Notes: generated from the sequence alone by a model not told the origin. A DNA stretch of 64,000 nucleotides from Rhizobium sp. NXC14 (GCF_002117485.1 NZ_CP021033.1:62001-126000), one strand, 5' to 3'. Positions 16,727 through 25,766 are shown, counted from the stretch's first letter. Program-made: numbers and translations.

Positions 16727-17353
16727 CTACCGCAGCAGGCCGTCGCTTCCGAACTCGTCCCAGCCGCTCAACCCGATGGCAGCATCTTCAGCTTTCGGAT
16801 CAGCTTGATTGACTTTCTCTTTTTTCCTCAGCGAACGCGTCAGCTTCGCCTGATAAGCGGCGCGGCTGCGGTTTTCTGCCTTCGTCCTCGCGTCTTCTTC
16901 ACGCCATTCGTCCACAGCCCCGCGGTCGAGCAGGTCTTCGACAATCCGCGGGTTGAATACGTGGAAGGTGATGCGCCGCGCTCGACCCTGAAGCCGGACG
17001 GTTCTCGTTCCAGCGCTTGGAAGACGCCCGTCCTCCAACCAACGCTTCCTTTCAGAGGCCGTTATCCCCAGGATGTCCTCAATCTCGCGAGGAATGATCG
17101 GAAGGTTGGCGATATCCTGTAGTGCTTCGGTTACAATCGACGAGGTCGCGCGAAACGCTGTCTTCGAAGACTCCGCCATGACTAGGGTGAGCGCGCCCGA
17201 CTGCATATTCAGCGACTTTCTGACCGCGGGAGGCAGGCGAGACCGGACTTCTTGCAGGATTCCCTTCACCCTGACAGCCGAGCCGAGCGTCGCCTCCACG
17301 CGGAGTGACCACTCCCTGATCAGCTCGGGATCATCGCTGTTATTTTTCGCCAT
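16727..17353 (-). CDS. hypothetical protein with helix-turn-helix-like segment
   Basis: Not recognised as a named family. About 208 residues, charged, no membrane segments. A stretch around residues 95-120 (REIEDILGITASERKRWLE) reads like a helix-turn-helix or MerR-type recognition region, suggesting DNA binding. The C-terminal third is Arg/Lys/Glu-rich (probable long helix or coiled coil). ATG codons at 17365 and 17353 are possible starts and neither has a clear ribosome site; the frame runs open to 17500. Convergent with the MFS gene; no operon partner. Confidence 0.6.
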   Translation of the reverse strand: MAKNNSDDPELIREWSLRVEATLGSAVRVKGILQEVRSRLPPAVRKSLNMQSGALTLVMAESSKTAFRATSSIVTEALQDIANLPIIPREIEDILGITASERKRWLEDGRLPSAGTRTVRLQGRARRITFHVFNPRIVEDLLDRGAVDEWREEDARTKAENRSRAAYQAKLTRSLRKKEKVNQADPKAEDAAIGLSGWDEFGSDGLLR

Positions 17354-17545
17354 CGTGTTGGGCATACCGGAGCAGATGGGGTCGCAAGCGGCGAGCGTCA
17401 ACCGGCTGCCTGTCCGATGCCGTCGTTGGCGCTTCGCACATTCGGGCGATTTTGCTTGATCCACCAAGGCCCATGCGTCCGTTCTGTTAGCCAGGGCCAC
17501 CCATCCTGCCGTGAGGGATCACCCACTTAAAAGCGGCAGGGCCGC

Positions 17546-17775
17546 TCAAGTCCTTCCCCCCGCGGCCAGCGATTTGATCTGCTTGACTTGGTACGACAGA
17601 TGGGCGGCGGTGAGAATATCAGCCGCTCGAGAATGCACAATCGGCTTGCTTCGGCATAGGCCTGAGATTGGCTCGGCCGGGATGTGCGACACAGACTGGC
17701 GGACGTCGCCACTCGGCAGCTGGGCAAAGCGGCCAAGCTTGATACCGTATTTTGGGGTAGACCATCTATTTGAAA
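17546..17775 (-). other. open frame of about 76 codons, possible gene remnant
   Basis: The gap between the hypothetical gene and the second LysR gene holds a minus-strand reading frame with no start codon in place. It has protein-like composition (it contains KYGIKLGRFAQLPSGDVRQS and ends SLAAGGRT). It may be the tail of a broken gene. No family recognised; nothing else is seen in 17366-17792. Confidence 0.25.
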
Positions 17776-17792
17776 CTTACCTTTCGAGAATT

Positions 17793-18716
17793 TCAGATGA
17801 TCTGTTCCGGCGGACGATCTTTGCCGACGTTTTCCGCAAGGAAATCTATGAAAGCGCGAATGCGCGCCGCGAGGTGCTCGTACCCGGCGAATACTGCGTG
17901 GATCAATTCGATGTCTTCAGGATTGTATTCTTCCAGCACGGGGATGAGTAACCCAGAGTCGATCTCTGGCTCAACATGAAATTGGCCGATCCGAGCCAAA
18001 CCAACGCCGGCAAGGCACAGCCTGCGTATGGCCATTCCGCTGTTGACCGCGCTGTTGCCGGATACGGGCAACCGATACATCTCGGTCGATCCCGGCGCTC
18101 GAAAGGGCCACTCGTTGAGCGTTCGGCGGAAATTGAAAGTCAGGCAATTGTGGCCAGCGAGATCGGCCGGTGTCTTTGGTATGCCATGGGCATCCAGATA
18201 GGCCTGAGATGCAACAATGACGCGCCGGCTTTCAAGGAGTTTTCGGGCTTTCAGTGACGAATCTTCCATGGGGCCGGAGCGGATCGCAATGTCGGTCCGC
18301 TCTTCGATCAAGCCAATGACGCCGTCCGAAAGTGATATGTCGAGTTGCACTTCGGGATAGAGTTTGAGGAACTTCGGGACGAGCGGGAGGAGATAGCGTT
18401 CACCAAAGCCAACGGAGGCATTGACCCTGAGAATCCCTCGCGGCGCGACTTTTCTGCCAGACGCGATGATCCGTTCAGTCTCCGCAATGTCGCCCAGGAT
18501 TCGCCGGGCTCTCTCCAGATAAATTTCGCCTTCCGGCGTGAGCGTCATCGTGCGGGTTGAGCGGACGAGCAGTCGCGTTCCTAGCCGGTCCTCAATCCTG
18601 GTGACAAGCTTGCTCACCGCCGAGGGCGAAAGTTTCAGGCGCCGTCCGGCCGCCGAAAAACTCTGCAATTCCGCCGCATTTACAAATACTTCCATTTCAC
18701 CAGTGCGATTATCCAT
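17793..18716 (-). CDS. LysR-family transcriptional regulator
   Basis: Regulator of 307 residues: N-terminal winged helix (FVNAAELQSFSAAGRRLKLS, then SKLVTRIEDRLGTRLLVRST) and a substrate-binding-like effector domain, closest in style to the CrgA/AaeR subgroup that controls efflux of aromatic compounds. It is divergent from the MFS efflux gene, with a perfect 7-3-7 palindrome in the spacer, so it probably controls that gene and itself. Confidence 0.9.
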   Translation of the reverse strand: MDNRTGEMEVFVNAAELQSFSAAGRRLKLSPSAVSKLVTRIEDRLGTRLLVRSTRTMTLTPEGEIYLERARRILGDIAETERIIASGRKVAPRGILRVNASVGFGERYLLPLVPKFLKLYPEVQLDISLSDGVIGLIEERTDIAIRSGPMEDSSLKARKLLESRRVIVASQAYLDAHGIPKTPADLAGHNCLTFNFRRTLNEWPFRAPGSTEMYRLPVSGNSAVNSGMAIRRLCLAGVGLARIGQFHVEPEIDSGLLIPVLEEYNPEDIELIHAVFAGYEHLAARIRAFIDFLAENVGKDRPPEQII

Positions 18717-18726
18717 CGTGTTGTCC

Positions 18727-18743
18727 TGTGAATTCGATTCACA
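18727..18743 (+). promoter_or_regulatory. palindrome in the LysR-MFS spacer
   Basis: Perfect inverted repeat TGTGAAT-TCG-ATTCACA located 10 bases before the LysR start codon and about 130 bp before the MFS start. A likely binding site of the adjacent LysR protein. Confidence 0.55.
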
Positions 18744-18870
18744 TCTTTTTCTTCAATAATGCCAATTATCACAAAAGTCCCGTGCAATCATATTGCGGTC
18801 AACAACTTCGTCTGACAGCGCTGCTGTCTTTGCAGCCGCCACCTCAACGGCGAGCGGAAAGGAATTTATA

Positions 18871-20052
18871 ATGCCTTTAGCAATCTTCGCCTTGACGATC
18901 GCGGCCTATGCGATCGGTACCACAGAATTCGTGATTGTCGGTCTTTTGCCGACCGTTGCCACAGACCTCAGCATTACCCTGCCGCTTGCCGGGCTTATCG
19001 TCAGCGTCTATGCGCTTGGCGTCACCTTTGGCGCGCCGATCCTGACGGCGCTCACTGCCAAAATCGAAAGAAAGCCGTTGCTGCTCGGCCTGATGGCCTT
19101 GTTCATCGTTGGCAATACAATCGCGGCGTCGTCGCCAGGCTACGATCTGCTGCTTGTGGCCCGGGTGATCGCCGCCTTCGCCCATGGCGTGTTCTTCTCG
19201 GTCGGCTCGACCATTGCCGCTGATCTCGTGCCGGAGAACCGCCGCGCTTCGGCGATTGCCATGATGTTCATGGGCCTGACAGTTGCCATCGTCACGAGCG
19301 TGCCACTCGGCACCTATATTGGCCAGATCCTCGGTTGGCGCGCGACTTTCTGGGCCGTTGCCGCACTCGGCGTCATCGCCTTCCTCGCCATTGCCGCCCT
19401 GTTGCCGAACACGCTCAAGAAGGCGCCGCCGGCAAGCCTGCTCGATCAGCTTCGCGTTCTTGGCTCTGGTCGTCTGCTCATCGTCTTCGCAATGACAGCG
19501 CTTGGCTACGGCGGCACCTTCGTCGCCTTCACCTTCCTGGCGCCAATCCTCCAGGAAATCACCGGCTTCTCCGAGGAGAGCGTCAGCCTTATTCTGGTTC
19601 TCTATGGCATCGCAATCGCAATCGGCAACATTGCCGGCGGCAGGATCGCCAACCTTAACCCGGTCAAGGCATTGATCGGTCTGTTCATCTTGCAGGCCAT
19701 TGTACTTGTCATCTTGACCTTTACCGCGGCCTCGCCGGTTCTGGCGATCGTCACCCTTGCTGCGCTCGGGTTCCTTCAGTTCGGCAACGTGCCGGGCCTC
19801 CAGCTCTATGTCGTCAAACTGGCCAAGGAACATCGTCCGGGTGCCGTGGACGTCGCATCGGCTCTCAATATTGCCGCCTTCAACCTAGGCATCGCGATGG
19901 GCGCATGGCTGGGCGGTCTGGTGGTTGGATCGCCGCTTGGCCTCGGTGCGACCCCTTGGGTTGGTGCCATCCTGGTTGTCATCGCTCTGTTGCTGACCGT
20001 GTTGAGCGGCGCTCTCGACCGTCGCGCGGTTCCGGCCCTGAAGACAGCCTAA
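18871..20052 (+). CDS. MFS efflux transporter (AraJ-like, DHA1 family)
   Basis: Drug:H+ antiporter-1 type transporter of 393 residues with 12 membrane helices. Helix 1 carries the AraJ/YdhP-style IGTTEFVIVGLLP motif, and helix 5 contains a GTYIGQILGWRATF stretch matching motif C. The ATG at 18871 (preceded by GGAAAGGAATTTATA) is preferred to the upstream 18793, which adds a poorly coded leader. Divergent from LysR across the palindrome at 18727. Substrate unknown. Confidence 0.88.
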   Translation: MPLAIFALTIAAYAIGTTEFVIVGLLPTVATDLSITLPLAGLIVSVYALGVTFGAPILTALTAKIERKPLLLGLMALFIVGNTIAASSPGYDLLLVARVIAAFAHGVFFSVGSTIAADLVPENRRASAIAMMFMGLTVAIVTSVPLGTYIGQILGWRATFWAVAALGVIAFLAIAALLPNTLKKAPPASLLDQLRVLGSGRLLIVFAMTALGYGGTFVAFTFLAPILQEITGFSEESVSLILVLYGIAIAIGNIAGGRIANLNPVKALIGLFILQAIVLVILTFTAASPVLAIVTLAALGFLQFGNVPGLQLYVVKLAKEHRPGAVDVASALNIAAFNLGIAMGAWLGGLVVGSPLGLGATPWVGAILVVIALLLTVLSGALDRRAVPALKTA

Positions 20053-20055
20053 CAC

Positions 20056-20086
20056 AGCGACCCGGCGCGTTCGGCGCCGGGTCGCT
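20056..20086 (+). terminator. terminator hairpin behind the MFS gene
   Basis: A perfect 13-bp GC-rich stem (20056-20068 with 20074-20086) and a 5-base loop, 3 bases after the stop. It has no T-run. Confidence 0.6.
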
Positions 20087-20115
20087 CCCATCGGATCTCA
20101 CCCAGGAGAATTCCC

Positions 20116-20166
20116 ATGTCTACGTTGAAAGCCCGCCAGTTTTCCGCGCTTTCGGAGGAGGCCTGA
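20116..20166 (+). other. 16-codon ORF with a good ribosome site, likely truncated gene start
   Basis: ATG preceded by AGGAG at 7 bases, reading MSTLKARQFSALSEEA before a TGA. It follows the MFS terminator by 29 bases. It could be the surviving 5' end of a lost gene or a leader peptide. The rest of the 20167-20453 gap shows no coding signal. Confidence 0.3.
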
Positions 20167-20453
20167 CGCCCGGGGGGCGAAATTTCGTTTCTCGGCTGCT
20201 GGCGATCAACGGGCGTGGTTTTGAGACGATCGCTGCCTTCATTGAGGACCAGATTGTTTCTCCGACTGGTTACCGAAGCAGAATCCAAGAGATCTGCCGA
20301 AAACACGACCGCTGATGGCCGATGAACTAGTTGGCGGCTTTGGACGAAATTGCAGATACCGCACGGAAACAAAACGGCAGCTATGTGGTTACTGATCAGA
20401 CGCGCAGGAGCGTTTCCCTTGCGAGGAAAAGTAGCCGTAACGGGAGCAAGACG

Positions 20454-20654
20454 ATGGACACAGCAACACATTGGGCGCTTCTCCTTGGCATATTGACGTT
20501 GGCGAGCTGGTTGGCCGGAGGCTTCGCGGCTGTGCTTGGAAACGTGGAGCTTGGCCATCACGGGCAGAAGACAGCCGAATATCTGACCTTCGGTTTGAGC
20601 GTCACCGGCTTCATCTCCGCCATCGCGATGGTATTGATCCTGGTGATCCGATGA
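20454..20654 (+). CDS. small two-helix membrane protein
   Basis: Protein of 66 residues with hydrophobic helices at about 7-26 and 46-65, joined by a short polar loop (NVELGHHGQKTAEYL). The ATG at 20454, after GGGAG at 9 bases, starts directly before the first helix; the longer frame from 20331 begins with TTG and looks non-coding. No recognised family. Free-standing; function unknown. Confidence 0.5.
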   Translation: MDTATHWALLLGILTLASWLAGGFAAVLGNVELGHHGQKTAEYLTFGLSVTGFISAIAMVLILVIR

Positions 20655-20764
20655 CCTCGATCACCCGACTGGCCATAGGGCCGGCCTTCCCGCGACCGTC
20701 AATTATGTGGCTGCGGGCTGAATGATCGTTCGGGGGAAGGAGCTCTGATAGATCTGCCTATCCG

Positions 20765-22060
20765 CTACCCCTGACGTCGCGCGGCGGTCTGCCCGGCGGC
20801 AGCAGGCGGACGACGAAAGATCGAGACCTGGTTGCGTCCGGCCTCCTTGGCGCGGTAAAGAGCCATGTCGGCCTCGTGCTGGAGATAGGCCAACGAAACA
20901 TCCGTATCGAGTGCCGATTTGAACGCCACCCCGACGCTCAGCGTCACCGAGGGGCCAACGCTGGAGGCCGGGTTCGGCAGGGCGGCCGCTTCCACGCTTT
21001 CGCGTACTCGCCTGGCGACCGCGACGGCCTCTTCTTCATCGACATCAGGAAGCACGATGAGAAACTCCTCGCCGCCATGTCGAGAGACAAGATCGCGATC
21101 TGCGCGCACGCAGCTCTGGATGATGCCGGCAACCTTGACGAGGCAGCGATCGCCTTCGCCATGGCCGAGCTTATCGTTCAGCCCCTTGAAATGATCAATA
21201 TCGCACATCAGCATGGCGACGCCAGTTTCGCGGCCATTGCGCCAGAGGCCCTCGAGCGTTTCCATCATCCAACGGCGATTGGCGATCCCGGTGAGCGGGT
21301 CGGTTCGGGCCAGCCGCTCCAATCGGGCGTTCGCGTCGGCCAGCTCCGCGACACGGCGTTGATCCCTGCAGTCTAGAAGAAATGTCTTCTGCGCCAGGAT
21401 ATTCATCGTTCGCCTGGCGACCACCGTAGCGATGATCCCACAGGAAAAGAACAGGGTCGCGGCGACGACACTGCCCGCTTCCAAGAGCGGGTTGTACCAT
21501 TGGAGGATGAAGTAGAGACAAAGGGCATAACAGGCAATTGCAATCGTCCAGGCCAGCGGTACGCTGAAGATGGTGATTGCGCTCGTCGCGACGAACAACA
21601 TGATGCTCAAATGCCGCTCGTAAAATTCGCCGCCGGCAAAAACGCCGACGAGCCCGACCGAGAGGAGAATAAGGAACATTCCCACAAGCAGTGACGCCCG
21701 CTGAACGGCCGCCGGCCGCGGCTTGTTCCAGACGACCGCGGTCAAGATTGCCGCCGGCGGCAAAAGGCAGGCGGGGGCAATCATCGACAGAACGATCTGC
21801 CCGGGAAGCAGGAGTGCGTTCAGCGCCAGCGTCAGAACATCGACGAATGCGACCCAGATCATCCAGGAGCGGATGACCTTCGCGGTCTGCCGCCACAGCC
21901 TTTCGTCAAAACGGCGGCGCAGCTCGCCCGTCAGGCGGATATCGCGGGTTCGGCCCGATAAAAGACGTTCGACCTCATCCGCCATTACGCCAGACAGCGG
22001 CCGTGGCGGAACAGAGCCCGCTGGAGAGGTTTCAGAGGAAGTGCTTTTGGCATCACTCAT
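20765..22060 (-). CDS. membrane-bound diguanylate cyclase (GGDEF)
   Basis: Makes cyclic di-GMP from two GTP. The 431-residue protein has about six membrane helices (residues 45-210) with no recognisable sensory motif, a short linker, and a C-terminal GGDEF domain. The DPLTGIANRRW opening and the active-site signature SRHGGEEF (GGEEF variant, active in many homologues) are intact. The inhibitory I-site, RxxD five residues before GGEEF, reads ADRD, so product inhibition is probably lost. The ATG at 22060 is preferred to 22096. Divergent from the histidine kinase gene. Confidence 0.9.
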   Translation of the reverse strand: MSDAKSTSSETSPAGSVPPRPLSGVMADEVERLLSGRTRDIRLTGELRRRFDERLWRQTAKVIRSWMIWVAFVDVLTLALNALLLPGQIVLSMIAPACLLPPAAILTAVVWNKPRPAAVQRASLLVGMFLILLSVGLVGVFAGGEFYERHLSIMLFVATSAITIFSVPLAWTIAIACYALCLYFILQWYNPLLEAGSVVAATLFFSCGIIATVVARRTMNILAQKTFLLDCRDQRRVAELADANARLERLARTDPLTGIANRRWMMETLEGLWRNGRETGVAMLMCDIDHFKGLNDKLGHGEGDRCLVKVAGIIQSCVRADRDLVSRHGGEEFLIVLPDVDEEEAVAVARRVRESVEAAALPNPASSVGPSVTLSVGVAFKSALDTDVSLAYLQHEADMALYRAKEAGRNQVSIFRRPPAAAGQTAARRQG

Positions 22061-22212
22061 CTTTGATTTAACTAGCCGCGATGCAAAGCCCGGCAAGGCT
22101 TACGTACCCGCATCGGGATTCGTATGTTGATACTTTGTAAACAAGATTGCGCGCGCGGTCTGGGCCGGATCGTCTCGCTCATGCTACCAACCCTTTTCCG
22201 AAAGGGGACAGG

Positions 22213-23907
22213 ATGAGGCTCAAACTGGTTGCAGTTGCGGTTGCGGCGCTGGCGCCGGTGGTTGCGATGCTCGTCTACAACGAAGTCGCGCTCCGCCACC
22301 AGCGCAACGAGGAAGTGCGCGCCTCCGCGGCGCAGGCGGCGAGGCAAGCCTCGTCGGAAGTCGAACGGATCATCGAGGGTCTGCACGCCCTTCTCGTCGC
22401 CGTATCTGCCATGCCTTCCGTCCGGCACCTCGACGTCCAGGCTTGCAACGATGCACTGAAGTCGGTTGTCGAAAGCATCCCCAACATCCGCACCATCTTC
22501 GTCGCCGGTCTCGATGGGCGGCCGATCTGCGGAAGCATGGCTTTTCCCCCGGGCGTGGTGTTTTCCGACCGCGATTACTTCCGGCAGACTCTGGAGACCA
22601 AAGACTTCGTCGTCGGCACCTATACGCAGAGCCGCCTTTCCGATCGCCCGGTGTTGCCGCTCGCGATGCCGCTGATGGAAGGCGATACCATCAAGGCGAT
22701 GATCATCAGCGGAATTCGGCTGGACTGGCTGCAGAACCGCATCACCGAGCGCGGTGTTGCTCCCGGCAATGCGGTGACGCTCGCCGACGCCAAAGGGACT
22801 ATCATTGCGCACGTTCCCTCTCCCGAACAGTTCGTCGGTACGGTTATGCCCGAGGAATACCAGCGGCTGATCCACGCCGAACAGCCTGATGTCATCGAGA
22901 TGACCGGCCAGGACGGAACAGCGCATATCCTCGGCTATCGCCCGATAGCCTTGCCTTCCAACCCACTCTATGTCAGCGCCGGCTTCTCGAAAGCGGAAGC
23001 CTTCGCGCCGATCGACCGGGCGACGCTGATGAATACGCTCGCCATCATCGGCGGTGCGCTTTTCGCCTTCCTCGCCGCGATTTTTATCGGCAACCGCTTC
23101 ATCCTGATACCGATCTCCAGGATCGCGGATGTGATGGAAAGTTGGCGCAGCGGTCAGACGACGGCGCGGACCGGCATGAAGGGACCGGGCGAGCTGGGGC
23201 AGGTCGGCGCAACCTTCGATCGGCTGCTCGACGAACTCGAAGAGCGCAGGCGCCAAAATCAGCAGGCGGAGGAGGAACGCAGCCTGCTCGTCCGCGAGCT
23301 GGCGCATCGCGTCAAGAATGGCTTCACGCTCGTGCAGGCGATTGCCAGACAAACCTTCTCGCGGTCCGATCCGGAGAGATACAGTTCCTTCGCCGAGCGG
23401 CTCGCAGCCCTCGCCGGCACCTATGACCTCATCCTGTCGCGGGAGGGGTCGGCTTCGCCCATTCGGGATATCCTCTCCGCAGCCCTGCGGGCGCATGTCG
23501 CCTCGCAAGCCGAGCGCATTCATCTCGAAGGACCGGACGTCGTTCTTCCCGCAGACACCGCCCTGCCGCTCTCGCTCGTGATTCATGAGCTGGCGACCAA
23601 TGCAACCAAGTATGGAAGCCTCGGCAGCGAAAATGGAACAGTCACCATCGAATGGAAACATGAGGATGGACGCGTCCAGCTTCTGTGGACGGAAGCCGGC
23701 GGCCCGCCGGTCTCGACGCCGACGAAAAAGGGCTTCGGCTCGGTGCTCATAGAACGTGCCTTCCCTTCGAAGGCGCAGGCGCGATCCCGGGTGGACTACC
23801 GGACCGAAGGCCTCATCTTCGAAGTAATATTTTCGATTGGGGAACCGGTTGCCAAAGGCGAAGTTGACCCTCCAAGCCGGGACGAAAAGCATACGAGCCA
23901 GACATGA
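22213..23907 (+). CDS. HWE/HisKA_2-type sensor histidine kinase
   Basis: Membrane sensor kinase of 564 residues. Layout: helix at 3-20; an extracytoplasmic Cache-like domain (about 25-275) with the typical PSVRHLDVQ and DRDYFRQT stretches; helix at 277-300; HAMP (300-355); then a dimerisation/phosphoacceptor region with ELAHRVKNGFTLVQAI (His365); and an HWE-type ATPase with HELATNATKYGSLG. GGGG lies 7-10 bases before the chosen ATG; the longer frame from 22147 lacks a signal. Overlaps the receiver gene by 4 bases (ATGA), so the two form a two-component pair. Confidence 0.9.
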   Translation: MRLKLVAVAVAALAPVVAMLVYNEVALRHQRNEEVRASAAQAARQASSEVERIIEGLHALLVAVSAMPSVRHLDVQACNDALKSVVESIPNIRTIFVAGLDGRPICGSMAFPPGVVFSDRDYFRQTLETKDFVVGTYTQSRLSDRPVLPLAMPLMEGDTIKAMIISGIRLDWLQNRITERGVAPGNAVTLADAKGTIIAHVPSPEQFVGTVMPEEYQRLIHAEQPDVIEMTGQDGTAHILGYRPIALPSNPLYVSAGFSKAEAFAPIDRATLMNTLAIIGGALFAFLAAIFIGNRFILIPISRIADVMESWRSGQTTARTGMKGPGELGQVGATFDRLLDELEERRRQNQQAEEERSLLVRELAHRVKNGFTLVQAIARQTFSRSDPERYSSFAERLAALAGTYDLILSREGSASPIRDILSAALRAHVASQAERIHLEGPDVVLPADTALPLSLVIHELATNATKYGSLGSENGTVTIEWKHEDGRVQLLWTEAGGPPVSTPTKKGFGSVLIERAFPSKAQARSRVDYRTEGLIFEVIFSIGEPVAKGEVDPPSRDEKHTSQT

Positions 23908-24260
23908 AAACCAAGGTAGTCGTGGTCGAGGACGAAGCTCTGCTGCTGATGATGGCGGTCGCCATCGTCGAGGAGGCAGGCTTTGAGGCGCTCGAGGCAC
24001 GCAATGCCGACGAGGCGCTGATGCTTTTCGAAAGAGTGCCCGGCATCCGGATCCTGTTTACGGATATCGACATGCCGGGCAGCATGGATGGCTTGATGCT
24101 GGCAAAGGCTGTCCGCGACCGCTGGCCGCCGGTGGAAATTATCCTCGCCTCCGGCATGAAGCAGCCGGACCCGAATGACCTGCCTGAGCGCGGCCTCTTC
24201 TTCTCCAAGCCTTACGACATCCGCAAGCTCACCGATGCGCTCGTCAGAATGGCCGCCTAA
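23904..24260 (+). CDS. single-domain response regulator
   Basis: Stand-alone receiver of 118 residues with no output domain. Acidic pocket Asp10/Glu11, phospho-acceptor Asp54 (LFTDIDMPG), and Lys102 (FFSKPYD) are all present; the usual Thr/Ser is Ser83 (LASGMK). Probably phosphorylated by the kinase encoded just upstream (4-base overlap) and acts as a phosphate relay or sink, as is common for HWE kinases in rhizobia. Confidence 0.92.
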   Translation: MKTKVVVVEDEALLLMMAVAIVEEAGFEALEARNADEALMLFERVPGIRILFTDIDMPGSMDGLMLAKAVRDRWPPVEIILASGMKQPDPNDLPERGLFFSKPYDIRKLTDALVRMAA

Positions 24261-24363
24261 AGCATGGTCTTCAAAAACGTCGCCTAGGCGTCTTTGGAAG
24301 CTGAGCCATGCATCCTCTTGGAATCTTGTGCGTTTCCCTAATCCAACAGCAAAGGAGACGATC

Positions 24364-24549
24364 ATGTCGAAACGTGAACTGGTAGATACGGGCACCGACA
24401 AGCGCTACGTCCGCCGCGACAATCGCGGTCGCTTCAAGGAATCCGACGATGTCGGCCGCTCGCTGTCGGCAGACAAGCGGCGGCGGGCAAAGAATGACAC
24501 CAAGCCGGGGGAAGGCGACCGAGGCGACCATCACGCCAAAAAGCACTGA
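24364..24549 (+). CDS. small basic conserved protein
   Basis: 61-residue, highly charged protein (MSKRELVDTGTDKRYVRRD at the start, KRRRAKNDTKPGEG near the end), without membrane segments. It resembles a short protein found widely in Rhizobiales and Sphingomonadales with the same VDTGTDKRYVRRD and FKESDDVGRSLSADKR core. Function unknown; the charge suggests nucleic-acid association. AGGAGACGATC gives a good ribosome site 5 bases before the ATG. Confidence 0.7.
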   Translation: MSKRELVDTGTDKRYVRRDNRGRFKESDDVGRSLSADKRRRAKNDTKPGEGDRGDHHAKKH

Positions 24550-24591
24550 AGGTGCTGCGGCGGGAAAACCTCTTGATGTCAGGAGGAGGCC

Positions 24592-25110
24592 TCACTTCTT
24601 CGCCGGCGAGGGACGCTGTAGATCGATGCGGCTCGTCACGACCGACTGGCCCGAGGCCGGATCTCGGTCAACCGTTTGCAGTCGCAACCTGTCTTGCCCG
24701 ACTTTCTCAATCATCAGCGTGGCGTCTCGATCGCCATTGACGATCCGCGCCCAGGTCACACGCAGGTTCAGTGCTTCACCGTTTCTGCTGCCGGCAAGCT
24801 TGGACGGCTGCCCCGATGGACCAATGTAATTGCCGGTGTAACGCTGCCCGGCTGCCTTCACACTCGCCGAGAAACTTCGGGTGAAAACCGCCAAGCCGCG
24901 GCATTTTCCGTTCATCGAGACGGCGGATGCGCTGGCATCTGATCTGAGGGTACACGAAACATTGAAATTGGTGCCGCCTATCTTGGTGAGCACCATTCCA
25001 CCCCCGCTCCAGTCACCTGCCAAGGATTGCAAAAACCCTGCTTCGGACGCCTTTACGTTCGACGGCAAGCAGGAGAGCGAGAGCAAAGTCGCGATCAGGA
25101 CGGCACGCAT
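24592..25110 (-). CDS. exported protein of unknown function
   Basis: 172 residues with an N-terminal signal (MRAVLIATLLSLSCLP, cleavage near KASEA). The mature part is a single beta-rich domain containing GDWSGGGMVL and two cysteines (SCTLR, GKCRGL) likely to form a disulfide. It looks like a periplasmic lipocalin-like protein of a type common in rhizobia; no function known. GGGGGA lies 5 bases before the start. Alone between convergent and same-strand neighbours. Confidence 0.65.
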   Translation of the reverse strand: MRAVLIATLLSLSCLPSNVKASEAGFLQSLAGDWSGGGMVLTKIGGTNFNVSCTLRSDASASAVSMNGKCRGLAVFTRSFSASVKAAGQRYTGNYIGPSGQPSKLAGSRNGEALNLRVTWARIVNGDRDATLMIEKVGQDRLRLQTVDRDPASGQSVVTSRIDLQRPSPAKK

Positions 25111-25217
25111 GATATCCCCCAGGCTAGCGTGCCCTTACAACTGGCGAACGCGGCAGATTGTTCCCGGCGCCGAGGCGCTGGCGCCATCGTGGCGGCATCG
25201 GGGAGTCGCCTCCTTAT

Positions 25218-25766
25218 TCAATCTGGGACGGCTCGCTGAGATACGACTTCGATCTTGCGGAGATTGAAGAAATAGCGACGGGGATCATTATCGACGCACA
25301 TCATACCGGCCACTTCGTGATCTCCCATCCTGCGGAAATAGTCGGCGATAGGCTGCCTGTCGTAGACCATCGCAGCAGTGCTGACGTTGTCGAACGTCCG
25401 AAGCTTCAACGAGGCGGTCGTGCCCGGCGCCCGGAGTGCCTTCTGCAGATAGGAGAACCAGTTCCGGGCGATCCGAGTGCGGCCGAACGGCGCCGCCTTG
25501 ATCGCCAGGCTGATTGGGATAATTCCGGGTTCGATCGCCACCAGCCGATCCGACCGCCACTGAAAGAGGAGGGCGTCCGCGCGCATGTCGGCGTGGAACC
25601 GCTTGCCGAACCAGCCGAGGTTCTCGAGAACGCCGTCGAGCGGGTGATCCGATGGTATGCCCGCACCTCGCCACAGGCCGAGCATCTCGCTCGGCTGGAC
25701 CGGCGCCAGCGAAGAGAACCAGGCCGTCATTTCGTTCTGTCGCTTAGCGCTTTTCAGCGGCATCAT
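25218..25766 (-). CDS. GXWXG/DUF4334 protein
   Basis: 182 residues. The first half contains the GXWXG-type segment (MLGLWRGAGIPSDHPLDGVL, then ENLGWFGKRF); the second half matches DUF4334 (MVYDRQPIADYFRRM and a DNDPRRYFFNL end). The two domains normally occur together in small proteins of unknown function. The ATG at 25766 overlaps the stop of the phosphoesterase gene (ATGA), so the long frame to 25937 is discarded. Translationally coupled to the phosphoesterase. Confidence 0.75.
   Translation of the reverse strand: MMPLKSAKRQNEMTAWFSSLAPVQPSEMLGLWRGAGIPSDHPLDGVLENLGWFGKRFHADMRADALLFQWRSDRLVAIEPGIIPISLAIKAAPFGRTRIARNWFSYLQKALRAPGTTASLKLRTFDNVSTAAMVYDRQPIADYFRRMGDHEVAGMMCVDNDPRRYFFNLRKIEVVSQRAVPD

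Noticed and set aside
17511-17951. 146-codon plus-strand ORF
   Set aside because: Its second half is antisense to the LysR gene and its first half lacks a ribosome site and protein-like composition.
18784-18797. GCAATCATATTGC in the LysR-MFS spacer considered as a fifth GCAAT motif site
   Set aside because: There is no second GCAAT box 23 bp downstream, so it does not match the other four sites.
22072-24000. 642-codon minus-strand ORF
   Set aside because: Antisense shadow of the HWE histidine kinase; charged low-complexity composition and no start signal.
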